NCBI GenBank assembly: GCA_022410635.1
Contig: JAJVDF010000213.1
Location: forward strand, 1,189,476-1,253,475
Reading direction: 5' to 3'
DNA: 64,000 nt
From: Tretioscincus oriximinensis
Taxonomy: Eukaryota; Chordata; Lepidosauria; Squamata; Gymnophthalmidae
In this document: positions 11,200 through 23,307 of the stretch, one piece after another
Position numbering within the stretch: position 1 is the first letter of the stretch
Layout of the letters: every line of letters begins with the position of its first letter
Notes under the pieces: model-generated
The model's database searches: none
What the model was told of the DNA's origin: nothing
The model's input: only the letters and a program-made list of their open reading frames with translations
Position numbers and translations under genes: made by a program

Positions 11200-11359
11200 C
11201 TAGAAAAATAAAACAGAGGTTGCATTACTTTTCTACTGAAATGCTCACAGAAGAGATCACAGCTTATTAACCTAGAAAGATTAAATGTATGCTGCTTAAC
11301 ACAAATGGCTTCACACTGAATAGCAATTAGAAATCATGCCAGACCTATTAACTACTTAC
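11200..11359 (-). other. SLIT3 short intron, 160 bp
   Basis: A 160-bp intron between the second and third LRR exons of domain 4, with donor gtaagt and acceptor tttttctag. It contains no repeat. All the other introns in the window are more than 1 kb. Confidence 0.9.
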
Positions 11360-11431
11360 AGTGTTGATAACTGTGTCATATTAGCAAAGGTATAATTGGC
11401 CAACATGCTGATGCTGTTGTTGCTCAAGTCA
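11360..11431 (-). CDS. SLIT3: SLIT3 exon: second LRR of domain 4
   Basis: This 72-nt symmetrical LRR exon completes an isoleucine codon and reads DLSNNSISMLANYTFANMTQ then LST, leaving CT of leucine. DLSNNSISML.NYTF.NM matches SLIT3 (SLIT2: DLSNNRISTLSNQSFSNM, from memory). An N-glycosylation sequon, NYT, is present, and NMT is a second possible one. The acceptor follows an eight-base T run (ttttttttcag) and the donor is gtaagt. It is separated from the next exon by an intron of only 160 bp. Confidence 0.96.
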
Positions 11432-12605
11432 CTGAAAAAAAACATATATAAACAAATTAAAAAGACTCTTTTTTAAATGGAATTTAAAAGGAAGCCATCA
11501 TGCCAGGAAAATGGTGATATACTTAGTTAAATGTATTAAGAAGAAAAAGATGATATTGATTATTTATGATTAAAGTAACTGGCAGATAAAAATATAAATT
11601 ATGGCTGTATAACAACAACAGTAATAATGCACCTCTGAGTTGACTTGCTCAGAGGCTAATCTGCCTCTCTCTGTCTTATCAACATTCTAGGCTTGAAAGA
11701 ATAGATTAGAGATACAGTGGAATGTATGAACATATCCTATACTGAAATGAAATATATTTTCAAGTTGAAGATATGAACATAATCCCCACTATTAGTTAAA
11801 GCTTTAATATCTCAGTAAGTCAAGTGCTGCACACACTTGTCCCACAAGCACCAGTATGGGTAACTGTGGGGTTCCACATTCTTTCTTCCATCAGGCATCC
11901 CTAACAAGGTTGTAATTTTACTCCAAGATATCCCTTGAAGTGATAAATGATTGTTGTATCTTCCACAAAAAAATAAACTATAACAATACACACTTACTTA
12001 CACTATATTGCCCAAAGTATTCGCTCACCCAACCACACAATGCAGATATGAGTGAATAAAATAAATAAATTGTAAGTACTTTGAATGCCAGTATGAGCTA
12101 ATACTTTTGGCAATAGAGTGTATGTTGTATCCAGAGATGGGATAGCTATTCTGCCCAAAGACATTATTTGTGGAATAACCTTAATGAGGAAATGACACTG
12201 GATGTCTACATGGTAAATTGGAATTCCAGTTTTCTATTTTTCAGATCCTCCTGATGTTCAACTGCAGAATCGTAATGGAATCTATTGGTGTTTAAACTGT
12301 GACTCACGCTTGCAATAACATGTCATTTTGATAATATAATATTGGCTTTCTATGGCAGTTCATCACCACGTTTAAATATCATACATGTGACATCACAGGT
12401 AAGAACCAGAGGAAAACTTGAAATAGAACAATGTCCAGATGCAGCCTTTTCCTTTATACCTTAAAATTTCAGCACTGTCTGCACTGCTTTTCTTTAGTAT
12501 AGCCAACCATAGCAGAATAAGTAAGTGGTATCCGGAAGCAGCTTATGTGTCACCCAAGAGTTACAATTACATACATAGAATAATATCAAACATTGAAAAA
12601 CTTAC
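11432..12605 (-). other. SLIT3 intron, 1174 bp
   Basis: The only recognisable element is the 120-bp Tc1/mariner MITE at 12001-12120. The rest is AT-rich and unclassified. Confidence 0.75.
12001..12120. mobile_element. Tc1/mariner MITE, 120 bp
   Basis: The left end cactatattgcccaaagtat and the reverse complement of the right end, cactctattgccaaaagtat, match with two or three differences; the terminal repeats span about 25-28 bp. The element is flanked by TA on both sides (11999-12000 and 12121-12122), the Tc1/mariner target duplication. The middle is a short aataaa-type AT-rich stretch. The terminus cactatattgccaaaagtatt is one I know from fish and other vertebrate Tc1-like elements. No coding capacity. 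Confidence 0.88.
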
Positions 12606-12674
12606 ATTAAAGTTAAGTGTCTGAATATGGAGAATTCCTTAGGCACAGCAGATAAATGATTTCCTTCCAGATAT
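12606..12674 (-). CDS. SLIT3: SLIT3 exon: first LRR of domain 4
   Basis: This 69-nt exon encodes one short LRR unit. One base completes leucine, then 22 codons read YLEGNHLSAVPKEFSIFRHL then TL, and AT of an isoleucine codon closes it. YLEGNHL..VP is the SLIT3 form (SLIT2: YLDGNQFTLVP, from memory). It is one codon shorter than the standard 72-nt LRR exon, as in the human genes. The acceptor is ctgttttcag and the donor gtaagt. The exon is easy to miss because it is short and lies in AT-rich sequence, but phase and residue match on both sides leave little doubt. Confidence 0.95.
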
Positions 12675-13168
12675 CTGAAAACAGTTTTTCACAGAGAGTT
12701 ATTTCTAAAAACATACAGCCAGGCTTGTGAAAAATGGTAATAATGACTGTATTTGCTTCAGCAAAATTCGGCTTCATTTTCTGTCATGCAAATGTTTTGA
12801 AAAAGCCTATTTCTATATAACAATGATCACTGTAGTATCTGATCACTAGATTGCTTCAAAAATGTACTAGTATTTTATTTATTTAAGACCTACTTTGTGA
12901 TTTCTCCTACTAAATGTTCAAAAGCAGATCAATAACTTTAGTACCAGTTCTAAACATCTTGCCACTAGCAAAAAATTTTTTGATTTCCAAACAATTCAAT
13001 TTAATGTGGAAATAGCTATTATCAATAGTCACCTATTATTAATTATTTACTTTAGAATAAGATCTACAGCAATTAAAATATCTATACTAATAATTATAAT
13101 TTAAATTAGTCAATGTATTCAGCTTGCTAAAGACACAATTTATATTCATGTTTAATTTGCATAACGTT

Positions 13169-13628
13169 TAGGGTTGCCATACGTCCTGATAAAGCAGGAC
13201 AGTCCCGGTTTTGGGGACAATTTTACTGTCCCGTCTGGGTTTGCAAAAAACAGTTTAAAATCCCGGGTTGCCGCCACCTCCGCCGCTAACCCCGCCTCCG
13301 CCGCTAACCCCGCCACTGCCGCCAGCGGCAACAGCAGAACACTTTCTGAATCTGAAAGACCCTTGAAGGCAGCGTTACGTAGCTGCTTTGCGGAGGCGGG
13401 ATTTTTGTTTGAAACTCAAGCATTTTGGCTCCGCTGCAGGCGAGGTGGCGCCACGCGCTTGCCTTAGAACAGGGCGAAACGCCGCCTCCAGCAAAGGAGC
13501 AGCTGCGCGCGTGCGCACGGACGCTTGTGAGACAGGCAGGAAAGAGGTTCTGCCTGTCTCGCTACAAGCGTCTGTATGTGNGTGCACGCACCCCCCACTC
13601 CACCCCGTCCCATATTATGGCAACCATA
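13169..13628. mobile_element. hAT-type MITE, 460 bp, related copy
   Basis: It starts tagggttgccatacgtcc and ends attatggcaaccata. The flanks are ataacgtt (13161-13168) and ataatgtt (13629-13636), an 8-bp target duplication with one mismatch. The GC-rich interior has a tandem ccgccgctaacccc motif near 13272-13314 and an inverted repeat around gagacaggcag / ctgcctgtctc (about 13528-13562). The internal sequence shared with 2587-3165 places both in one family. The long open frames here (about 13174-13730) are by-products of the GC-rich sequence and not genes. Confidence 0.82.
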
Positions 13629-16365
13629 ATAATGTTATATAGTTATGTAACTACATTAAATATTTTATATGCTGTACATTGCAATTGTTTTGAGTTATTT
13701 TCAACTGTGAATAATATGTATTTTTACTAGTATTGTACCTGCTTTCTAATAAAAAATAGCAACTTTTCAAAAGGACCTAAATACAGGGATGAATACTGGT
13801 GACTATGTTTTGTGACCTCCCTTTGAAGTTCATACTGAAATTTGACAAATCAAAGGAGCACTTGGCAGTGCAGCAGCATGGGCTTGAATGATAGAAGAAG
13901 CTTCTCCTGCACTTGCCAATGCCTCCCATTTATCAAAATGAAATATAAATATATACATAGAGAATAACATCCACAAGTATCTATCTTGTGGATGTTAGCA
14001 GCCAAAGAACAGTTCTCTATTCCACTAATAATCTGAGCTAATAATCTGGGCCAATAGTTCACTGGTTTGGATTTGCATTGTCTATAACTTAATATTTTGA
14101 ACTTTGTTGTCCTATCAGCAAAATGTTCTGAGCACGATTCAGTTTTCTACTAGCCATTTTATTTGCTAATTGATAAGGTACAGTCCATCCTATCAAATGC
14201 TGTTGAATAGGTTGTTGTCAATATCAGACCCCTTTACAGATATGGGAATGTCAGTCATTCAAGCAATAAAATCTCATTCGCTGGTTCCTTTTTCCAGCTT
14301 TACAACATCTAAAATATAGTTCATATACAGAGACATTTTTGCAGTTTTTCATCAATGCCTTCACACAATAACTATACAATCTATAGAACTTTGACAGCTT
14401 CCTGATAATTCAGTAAGTTGGGTTGTAAAACCCAAAGTGTTATCAATTTATATAAAATTTGGTGTGACAAATGCAATACCAACTTGACTTGCAAGAATAT
14501 TTTTTGACATTGTTTGGATGCAGGCTCAGGCATTGAATTAAGAGATTCAGCCTACTGATTAGGAAACTCTGCTAAAAGGAAGATACATAGAGGACATCAT
14601 CTGGTTCACCACCACCCCCTTTAAAATATGAAGTGGTCAAGAATTACAGAATAATATACTGGTTTCATAGCACATAATGGAAAGGTCCAGTAAATCCTAA
14701 CAATATAATCAAGGCTTCCTCAAAAGTTCACAATTATGCATACAGTTGGAGTGCATGAAATCCACTCTTGAATTTGCATCTTATCAATGCAGCACAAACA
14801 TATTTAGTAGCTTTCTTCCTAATTTCCCTTCCCTTGCTGTTTTCTCACTGCCAGTAAAAGCTTCCTAGCATGGAGGATTTCGTTCACAATCTTCTGAATA
14901 AGTAGTCAGCATGGAAATGTGGTTTGGGAAAATGTTAGGAAGTAGCTGAATAAAGATGCTTGCAAAGTGTAAGCCATCATAAAGGATGGATCTTGTTTCT
15001 TCAACTGTGCTCGCTTAGTGAGAACACTGAACATAAGAAGAATTTTTCAAACTCAAGGGCAACATCTTTATGATTTCTTTGGACACTGCTAAACATGTGC
15101 TGGGCCTGCAAGGTGTGCACATCATCACACACTATTAAAAGCCCAATGTAGGCATGTCACTCTTGTTGTCCAACAACCTTTTTTGAAAAGTTGGTAGCTA
15201 AATCACATCCTGTGGAAGAGCATTTTAAACCTTAATTAGTTGTCATGTTAAAAAAGCCATTAAGTCCTGATTTGTCCTAGTCTCAGTTTCAGTGGGTGAG
15301 ATTTGTTCTCTGGTTACTTGACTTCTAAAAAAAAAGTCTTTTATAGATGTCTTTAACCGGTATGTACAGACATCTTATAAACAGCCGAAGACAGCATTTC
15401 AAAGGGAAAGAGGTACTAATGATTAGGCTGACAGTGAAGCATCTTAAAGAGGCATTCTGCATTGCTCTGGAAGATGCTTATCATCTCCAGCTGATAACAG
15501 TCTTCCAGAGTTGTAATGGGGAAGGCATTATTTCAAGTGCCAAAATCCCAAAGTATTTAGACCTTTATGTGCAAAACAAAAGTCTTAAATCTAGCTCAGG
15601 AGCTGACAACAATTGCTTAAGCACAAACGTTTTTGTGCTCTAAAACATGGCTGCCAATTTTTTTACCATTTGTTGTTTTGGGGGGGACATACAAAGGTGG
15701 TCCTACAAAGAGTACATTACAGTTATTAAAACACAGAACCTGTTCCGGGGAGTCCTCTTAGGGGGACAACTTTAAAGCAAATTCTAAACAGGTAGGGTTG
15801 CAATGAAATAACCAGGACAGAAGAGATGAACAAATTTTATTCTGGAGCACTGTTTAATCAGAAACGTGCTTCTTTCCCTTGTTTCTTGCAATCCTAGATA
15901 TGCATCGCATGGGTACCTGATTGACAGCAACCTCTAATACATACTAGCATTAAGCAGTCTCTTCAGTTTCAAGGAGTGACTAATTTAATCTATTTTCTCC
16001 AAGTGATGGTAGTTGAAACATCAAAGGACAATAGACTGTCAATATAACTTGGTGGTTCTGGTTTGTAAAAAAAATGATTACAAATATTGTTTCCAACTCA
16101 CATTGGATTCCTTTTAGCATTTGGAGTTATGTAATGCCAGAGTCCTAAGAAATAAACTAAACTAGGATAGTATTAATATCTACCCCATACAATTGTAGTC
16201 CAGTTATTCAGATATACATTTGGATTAAAAGTATGTGTGTGACTCTGTCCACGTCTGCTTGGGCATACATCATACCTACGCTTAAACAATTATACCAGTT
16301 GCCAGTTAACTGCTGATTCAGGACCATGATTTTAAGCTTGGTATGGAAAACTNAAAAAATCTAGC

Positions 16366-16510
16366 AAGGGGGTCTTGTAGCACTTTAGAGATGACCATCT
16401 GAACTGTCTTGTCTATGAAAGGCCATGCTGCCTGTCCTATTTCTTGTTAAGTCTCTAAAGTGCTGGATTTTCTGAACCCACACTAATACAGCCATTTCTT
16501 TGAGATATAA
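16366..16510. mobile_element. Decayed inverted Penelope-type 3' terminus
   Basis: The string tagcactttagaga (about 16378-16391) is mirrored by tctctaaagtgct (about 16451-16463). The right half then runs into actaatacagccatttctttga, a decayed version of the terminus actaacacggctatttctct at 43942-43961. The arrangement is the same as in the palindrome at 43773-43967 but more diverged. Assignment is by this shared order of motifs. Confidence 0.45.
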
Positions 16511-18537
16511 AACTAGTTTTTTAGATCTGAATATGTTTGTGCATATCAAAAATAAAGAGACAGTGAAGTCTATCAATCCTGAATATCATATGAAATACAT
16601 GAAACCCACTCACTGACTGAGTGCTCAGCTTCTTCTGTTGATGTAGTGAAAAAGAAAACAATATTTTGTAAGTATGGAAATATGTAGAAACAATGTCCTT
16701 ATTTGGCTCTTCTAGCACATTAACAAAAATGAGAGAGAAGTCACACTTGCCCTTGCTATAAGGTTGAGCTTAATTAAAGCTACTAAAAAGAACTCCAAAT
16801 GCTAATTGACCTCATTAGAATTATTTCTGACCTCTGACAGCAAATTGCTCATGCAGGCAATATTTCAATAGCACATAAGAAGCTGACTCAGTGTAGCTGT
16901 GCTAATCCATACAACCATTTAGTTTAACTGCTTCATAAAAATGTAAAAGGCATACACAATGCCAGATATAACAGGTTCATTTAAGATATAAATGCAAAGT
17001 CAGATATTATGGTGCCTGCATTTTAATTCTTCAAACTAAATTATCATAAAAGAGTACCACCTGGTCCAGGCTGAAATAGACAAAATTTTCAAGACATTTG
17101 GCAGAGCCAAATATTTGCTATCTAGAATATTCAAAGGAGGAAAAGATAAGTGTTAATAGGGATAACAAATACAGCCCAGATTCTTCTAGTTATTTTCCCT
17201 GAAGTAATTTAATGCACTTGTGGTAGTATTTTAGAATGGGTTACCCCTCCCTTTATAATGACTGAAATTTAGGGAGCATATATTTTATATCACTGGATTA
17301 AAACTAAGTATATTTAGCTGCTTTTAGTCACATTAAAGCAGGGTTCCCACATAGAAAGGGGTTGGGTTTTCCCACCTTTAATGGTTATAAATGAGAGGCG
17401 CATCAGATGCAGTATACTGGGGAGGCAGATCACTTTTTCACACTCATTGAAGGTGCATAGCTCTATCCCAATTTTTATATGGGAATCCTACAATGAAGAC
17501 AAAATTATTAGGAGCTATGGCACAGCTTTTGCTCACCCTGAGGGGTGCCCTTTTCTGAGGGTGCCTTTTTCTGGTCTACCTTTTTGTAGGTTCAGTGGTG
17601 TCCTGGAAGTTGACATAGATGTCATGGCTATGAAGTCTGGTATACCATGGGGGAGCCATTTCAATAGTGCAATAAGGTGCATTGCTGAAGTGTTCCCCTG
17701 AGAGCTCTGAAAGCCAGAAACCTTTGTTCCTTTTCTTCTGAGGTACTCTGTATAGACTTGAAGGCTGGCACAAGTTTCAGAGCTAGCACAGGAGCTGGTG
17801 TGAAACAGGCCATTGTAATGCAAATAGATCGTAGGTTACATCAGGAATTTCTTCTTAACACAGATTGCTTATTTTGGGTCAGGTCAGTTCACCCTATACC
17901 AGAATAGAAATTGTAAGTGTGGGAATAGGTTCCATAAGGACACCACATGAATTTAGTTTGGAAGGTGTGAGTTCAAAATATACATTTTCAGCATGTGATT
18001 TTACATGTCCTCTGGTACATAGATTCATTTTCAGTTCACCACCACTGGAAAAAGAGTACTACTTTTACATATTACTTCAGCTTTTGGTTACAGTGAAACT
18101 CTACCTGCTGTGGAATGAAATTTTCCATCTGTCTGTGTATCCATTTCAGTGTAACATTATTTAGGACCTGTTGCAGTAAAAGATTTCCCGCTGTATGGCT
18201 ATTCTGGAACTTTATATACAGTTCTAATTTACTAGGTTTTGTTAGATGTATGGCAGGTTTTTTATTAAAATGAAATGTATAAACACGCATGATTACATTT
18301 TAATAAAAAGCATTTCAGCTGAACATGTTTGTCACACAGCGGATGCAATTTTTCCCTTGGCAAATGAAACTTTATAAATGCAAGACTCCCCAGCATTCAT
18401 TAAAATGCTACTAAATAAATCCTTCCCTTCATTATTGGAACTATGTCAAACTGTCAGATCAAGCTAGTCAAAAAAAGGACTGATGAGATGTTTGGAATCT
18501 CTCTAAAACCTTGCCTTGGGTATCAAAACAGAATGCT

Positions 18538-18715
18538 ATGGATACATCACAGTTGGGCTAACTTTTAAGCATCAGTTGAAGACCCAGCCATTCCCAAGTA
18601 AATGTTTTGTCCATCCTTGATTTTAATTAGTTTTAAACAATTATGATTTTAGTTTTTTCTTTGCTCTTTCTATACCACTTTGAGGTATTTCAGTGGCAAG
18701 CAGTATTAAAACAAA
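18538..18715 (+). mobile_element. L2-like LINE tail
   Basis: A tcagttgaagacccagccat stretch (L2-type LKTxxF end) is followed by an AT-rich spacer and ccactttgaggtatttcagt near 18676, the pattern of an L2 3' end. Diverged, and assigned by motif order only. Confidence 0.5.
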
Positions 18716-19349
18716 CATACAAATGTAAAGAAGGGCTACTTGCAAAATGGCCCATTAACAGATGCATTCAATTCTTTCTCTATGTAAAGTGCTGCTGGTT
18801 GATCTCTTATTCCTTGTGGTGCTTCCAGGAAACATATATTCTGTGGCAGCACCCCCATTTAATCCATTTTAAGACTCAAAAAGAATTGAGAATAGAAATG
18901 ATGTAGTTGTAAACCTCTTAAAGGAATACCCCCTAAAGCTAATTAGAATTTACTACTTGTTATTCACATTGATACTTCTCTTTCCAGTGAGAAAAAACCT
19001 GCATTCAGTAGAAGTCTTTCTTATGCTCATTGGCATAGAGAGGTGTAGAGAGAAAGGGAAGAAATTGAAATGAAGGCAACTATTACTGGCAAACAATTGA
19101 GAAGATAGGTAAAAATTGTGTTTTTCTGTGAATAAAACGAAAGGGGAACTATTTGAGTGAATTCCTGATTTTCAGTCTTAAAAATTGCCTGAATGCAGGT
19201 GTGTGACCCTTTCTCGTATATGTCAGACATGTGAACCACAGCACTTTAATACAAATAACCCTCACTACCCTGAGGCACGCCTGAACCAAATAGCTTATCT
19301 GTTACTACCAGCTTTTACTGTAAAGGGACCTTTTGAAAATATGACTTAC

Positions 19350-19482
19350 AGTTCAGTCACATCTTTAGGAATGCCTTTAGGCAGAAAACGTAATCCTTTG
19401 TTACTGCAGCGAATGACTGAATCAACACATGTACACTGGTCTGGACAACGGGGAGAGAAATGACAGCTGCTCTCAGCATTGC
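19350..19482 (-). CDS. SLIT3: SLIT3 exon: linker and N-terminal cap of LRR domain 4
   Basis: This 133-nt exon opens the fourth LRR domain, which mediates Slit dimerisation and binds heparan sulphate in studied Slits. Two bases complete a glycine codon; 43 codons follow, beginning [20 protein letters not shown] and continuing [20 protein letters not shown], ending VTE(L). The CPxQCTC..VIRCSN pattern is the LRRNT cap. The ESSC linker resembles human SLIT3 EESSCQLSPRCPEQCTC rather than the SLIT2 linker. The acceptor is cctttgtag and the donor gtaagt. Confidence 0.96.
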
Positions 19483-22400
19483 CTACAAAGGAAAAGACAC
19501 AGAAATCCATAAATATAATTTCAAAGGCAAATATATTTCAAAATGTTTATTCTTATTAATGACAGTCTATGAAATACTAAAATAAAGTGTTTAAATACTA
19601 TTATATGATTTTCTGACTTGCCCTTCTCTTTGTCAAAATAAGTTTCTTTTTACAATAGTTATAACAGGTTCTGTTCCAGTAAGTGCTTTTAATCCTTCAG
19701 TCTCAAAAAAATTAAACAAGGAAAAATATTTTTTAACCCAATGTAGTTCATTTCTTCCTGACTGAAGATGAACAGCACTGCAGTGAGTTATTCTCAAGTT
19801 TTTGCAGTGTTTCTTCATGGCAAAAGAAGAAGAAATTTAAAGTTTTTTTTTTCATGAAGAAATCCAATAGAAAAATCACAAGTGATATATGGAGGGTATG
19901 ATTCCTTTTTAAATGTTTTACTAATGTATATATATTAAAAATGTATGTACATTAAAAATGTATAAATGTATGTATATTAAAAAAATCTGTTATCTATGGT
20001 GAAGGACAAGATATAAATTCTTAAATAAATTCCTAAATAAAACAAACAAACAAACAAATAGGATTGGCATGGACATTCATAGGTACTTTCTGCACTAGGC
20101 CTTATTCCAAATAGATGCCTATGCCTGGATGCTAGGGCAGCATATAGCAGGCCCCAGGTAAGGTCTACCATAGTCTGTATCTGCATATTGATAATAGGTC
20201 CCTATTCTGGGATACAATCTTTAATAAGGCTCAGCATAAATAGGGTCATACTGAAGATCTGTGTTCCTTAGCATGCATGCAGACATGCCCTGTGACTTGG
20301 GATACTATATTCTGATTATGCCACTAAGAAATACACGTATAAGCATATTAATTTATACAACAATATATGGGTTAGGGCTTGGGGAAAGTAAATATAAATG
20401 TAAAAATGAGGAACTTAGAACTCAATGGGACAAATACAAATTAAAAAGTAAATGAACTTTCAACTTGAACTACACAGATGTTTAGGGCAACCCCACAAAT
20501 GACCGAATAGTCAAGAGGCCAATAGATTGTATATCCATACATAATCAATGTCTGTCTGATATCCCTTAAAGTACATTAAACTAGCAACTTTCCATTAATT
20601 CTGACTTTCAACTTCGAAGGAAATTCCATAATCCAAGTCCCCTTTGCCTTATGAGCGTATATAAAGGGAGGAGAGAGATTATCAATGACCTGTAGGAGGA
20701 ACTGGTCCCGGTTGCCAGAGACTCTTAGTGGTACTGCTAAGATTTTAAAAATAGTAATAATTTNAAAAAATAATAATTATTTTTTACTGAGGGAAGAGTG
20801 CCTTTAGGAGATGGCCCTGGTTGCCAGAGTCTCCTAGCAATTCTGCCACCCTGCCTCTGGCTGTACTATATAGATTTGTTAATTCAATTTTATTCCCCTC
20901 CCTCACTTAAAAAAGTATTTTATTGCATTTGGCTGTTGTAGAATTGTCAGTAAAGGGAAGGTAGTTTGGGCTGATTTTTAACAAACCCTACTTCCCATCT
21001 CCAAATCATCCTTTTCTAGAATATTCCTTGAATTCTGGAATTGCCTTTTTGTGGAACTGAGTGAGAGAAGAAATCATTTTCCTTTCTCCAATAGGAAACT
21101 ACTTTGTTCAAAACCCCTTTGGGGGGCACAAAATTTCAGACAAATTTCAGTTTAAATTATTTTATCCAAGCTTTACGCAATGTTTATGACTAAGAAGAAA
21201 ATAGGTCATTTTATATATATAAAAATAAAAGAAAATGAGCAAATAGAAAATTCAAATTGTTCTTTGAGTTACAATGAATGTGCATATGACACTTTCTTAT
21301 GTATCTGCTATTTCCATGAAAAAGAAAAGCTTGAAAAAAAATTACTTGTCTGTGACATGGCTGACATTTCTTGCTCAAAAAGAGCCTCTTCAATATTAAT
21401 GTAACACATTCCTTAATTATTTTTAATTATTAAGTTTGTGGTTCTAAACAAGTCTAATGTGAATAATGGAACAAATAAGCTACGTGTCTTCAGCAATTGA
21501 AACTATGTGCACATGAATAAAAATAACAACTGTTTTTCCAAGAAGTGTGTTGATTCTATTAAACAGATTTTATAAAACAGATTAAATCTCAGAAATGGAG
21601 AGCAAATAATTAAGTCTTTGAAGTTAAGAACATTAAAGAATGGACTTCTGCCAAAATCAATACATCTAACAGAGTATTACTATGAAAAATAAAAACAAGA
21701 GAGCTGCNGTATAAAAACAAATGTGTGGAAGTATATATTCTAAACTCGGCTTATTGAAAACATTTTATTTACCACCTCCCCCAAATGTTTACATATACGT
21801 TAAACTTTAAGCATTAACAAGGTTGCAATGAGCATTTTAATAAAAGATCCTTTGGTGGTTTATACCTATGGTGTATTTTTATCCTATTCAGGCCATCACA
21901 TGTTGACTAGTGAAGGTAGATTTTTCCTATCCTCTCAATACTATTTTGTCCCACAGATGTACCCTCAGTTTTGAACTATGATATTACCACTTAACATAAT
22001 CTGATAAGAGGAATTAGCTGATGTTTCAGACTAACGTATTTGAGAAAAGAGCTATTTCTAATGGGAAAATGGTGGTGAAATGAGCCAGAAATAATATACT
22101 CCCATATTGCAATATGCAGGAATTGAAAGAGAATTCAGCTCCAAACATTTTAAAGTCCTAATCCATGCAGTAAGGTTAGTTCTTTTTTTTTAAAGGGTCT
22201 TCTAGACTCTTAATATCACAGCTGTCCTTAAGATTGATATCTCTCCTGTTCAAAAGACAACAATAATCTCTCTTCATTCCATACAATTTGCAATGCATAT
22301 ACGTAATGGAATTCACTGAAATTTGTTTCATTGATCAGCTATGTCTATATTCACACACAGAATTATTTTTACATTTTTGCCTTAGATGCATATTAAACAG

Positions 22401-23015
22401 CAAAGTGTGAAAATACTCTGTAATCCAGTCTGAACATATAAGTGTGAGAATATCCATAGTGAAGGGGGAAAAGGGTGATTCAAAAGCAGCTTAAAGCTGT
22501 TAGAATTTTTGTTAGTGCTCCAATCTTTACTAAAGATCATTAATGGGACTCACCTGCAGCATGTCCACGGGGTCCCTTATTGCTGCCATGGCATCTCGGG
22601 AGAGATACTCTAGTGCACCTCACTGCCCGGAAGGGGGCTGTGTGGCGCATTGCAGCGTCACAGGTAGGCGCTGGGGCCACACCACCTTTTCTTCCACCTC
22701 TTTGTTTGGCAAAATGTTCACTAAAGACCATAAGATGAAGTTTAGAAATGATTTTGTTGGCTTTTAATGTGGATTTAAAGTGGAGTGAGAAAACTAATTT
22801 CTACTTACTATTCACCTTACACCATTTGGGGCTGCCTTTTAAAAAAATGTGTGCTGGTGTAACTTTAAGGAGATCCTGAATATGTAAGAATGTCTATTTA
22901 TAAAACTACATCAAATACCCCTAAGCACGACTGAAGGCAGAACAGTATATTTGTTTATCAATATGGGTAAAACTCAATGATATCAGTGACCTTTTCATAT
23001 CAGAGATGTGCTTAC
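19483..23015 (-). other. SLIT3 intron, 3533 bp
   Basis: AT-rich sequence with a tgtatgtatatta-type simple repeat near 19921-19982, an aaac repeat at 20040-20058 and a diverged 40-bp direct repeat at 20694 and 20805. A higher-GC patch at 22550-22690 has open frames on both strands but no recognisable product. No gene found. Confidence 0.65.
20694..20850. repeat. Diverged direct repeat pair
   Basis: Gaggaactggtcccggttgc then cagagactcttag (20696-20729) resembles aggagatggccctggttgcc then agagtctcctag (20806-20840). The two units are about 110 bp apart with AT-rich sequence between them. Probably a small MITE or local duplication; not classified. Confidence 0.5.
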
Positions 23016-23179
23016 CCTCACAAGTGAAGTCCTGTGTAGCCACATCCTGAATTGGAATTTCCTTTAAGAAAAATGGTTTCTGACATCGAGGATTTCCACT
23101 GACAATTCTTCTTTTCCTCAGCCATTTCCCCAGCCATGCCAAGTGGCAGTTACAGTTAAATGGGTTAGAAAGCAAATTA
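23016..23179 (-). CDS. SLIT3: SLIT3 exon: C-terminal cap of LRR domain 3
   Basis: This 164-nt exon encodes the LRRCT cap of the third LRR domain. It enters with one base of isoleucine, reads 54 codons and leaves one G. The translation begins [20 protein letters not shown], continues [20 protein letters not shown] and ends [14 protein letters not shown]. Cap cysteines are at exon residues 9, 11, 32 and 53. [20 protein letters not shown] is the SLIT3 form (SLIT2: [20 protein letters not shown], from memory). The acceptor is tttccatttag and the donor gtaagc. A perfect 15-bp hairpin sits about 95 nt upstream of the acceptor. An in-frame open reading continues into the intron beyond the donor, but the donor and the next exon's phase fix the end. 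Confidence 0.97.
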
Positions 23180-23274
23180 CTAAATGGAAATTGAAATAAA
23201 ATGCACTGTCAGTTACAGAAAAAACCCAGACAGCAATTTTGCAAATGTCAATTGACGTTTAGGCAAATTATTTG

Positions 23275-23307
23275 CAATACAGGACCAGTCTTACTGGTCC
23301 TGTATTG
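23275..23307. repeat. Perfect 15-bp hairpin
   Basis: Arms caatacaggaccagt (23275-23289) and actggtcctgtattg (23293-23307) with the 3-nt loop ctt. In the SLIT3 transcript it lies about 95 nt upstream of the acceptor of the domain 3 cap exon. No flanking target duplication is obvious. Confidence 0.9.

Larger units (their letters stand above)
12675..19349 (-). other. SLIT3 intron, 6675 bp
   Basis: Contents are a GC-rich hAT MITE (13169-13628), a decayed inverted Penelope-type end (16366-16510) and an L2 fragment (about 18538-18715). The sequence between them, including 13629-16365 and 16511-18537, shows no gene or classified repeat. The patch at 17500-17820 is slightly richer in GC and has open frames on both strands, without recognisable similarity. 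Confidence 0.65.

Noticed and set aside
13174..13730. Several GC-rich open frames
   Set aside because: They fall wholly within or across the end of the hAT MITE at 13169-13628 and cross its terminus.
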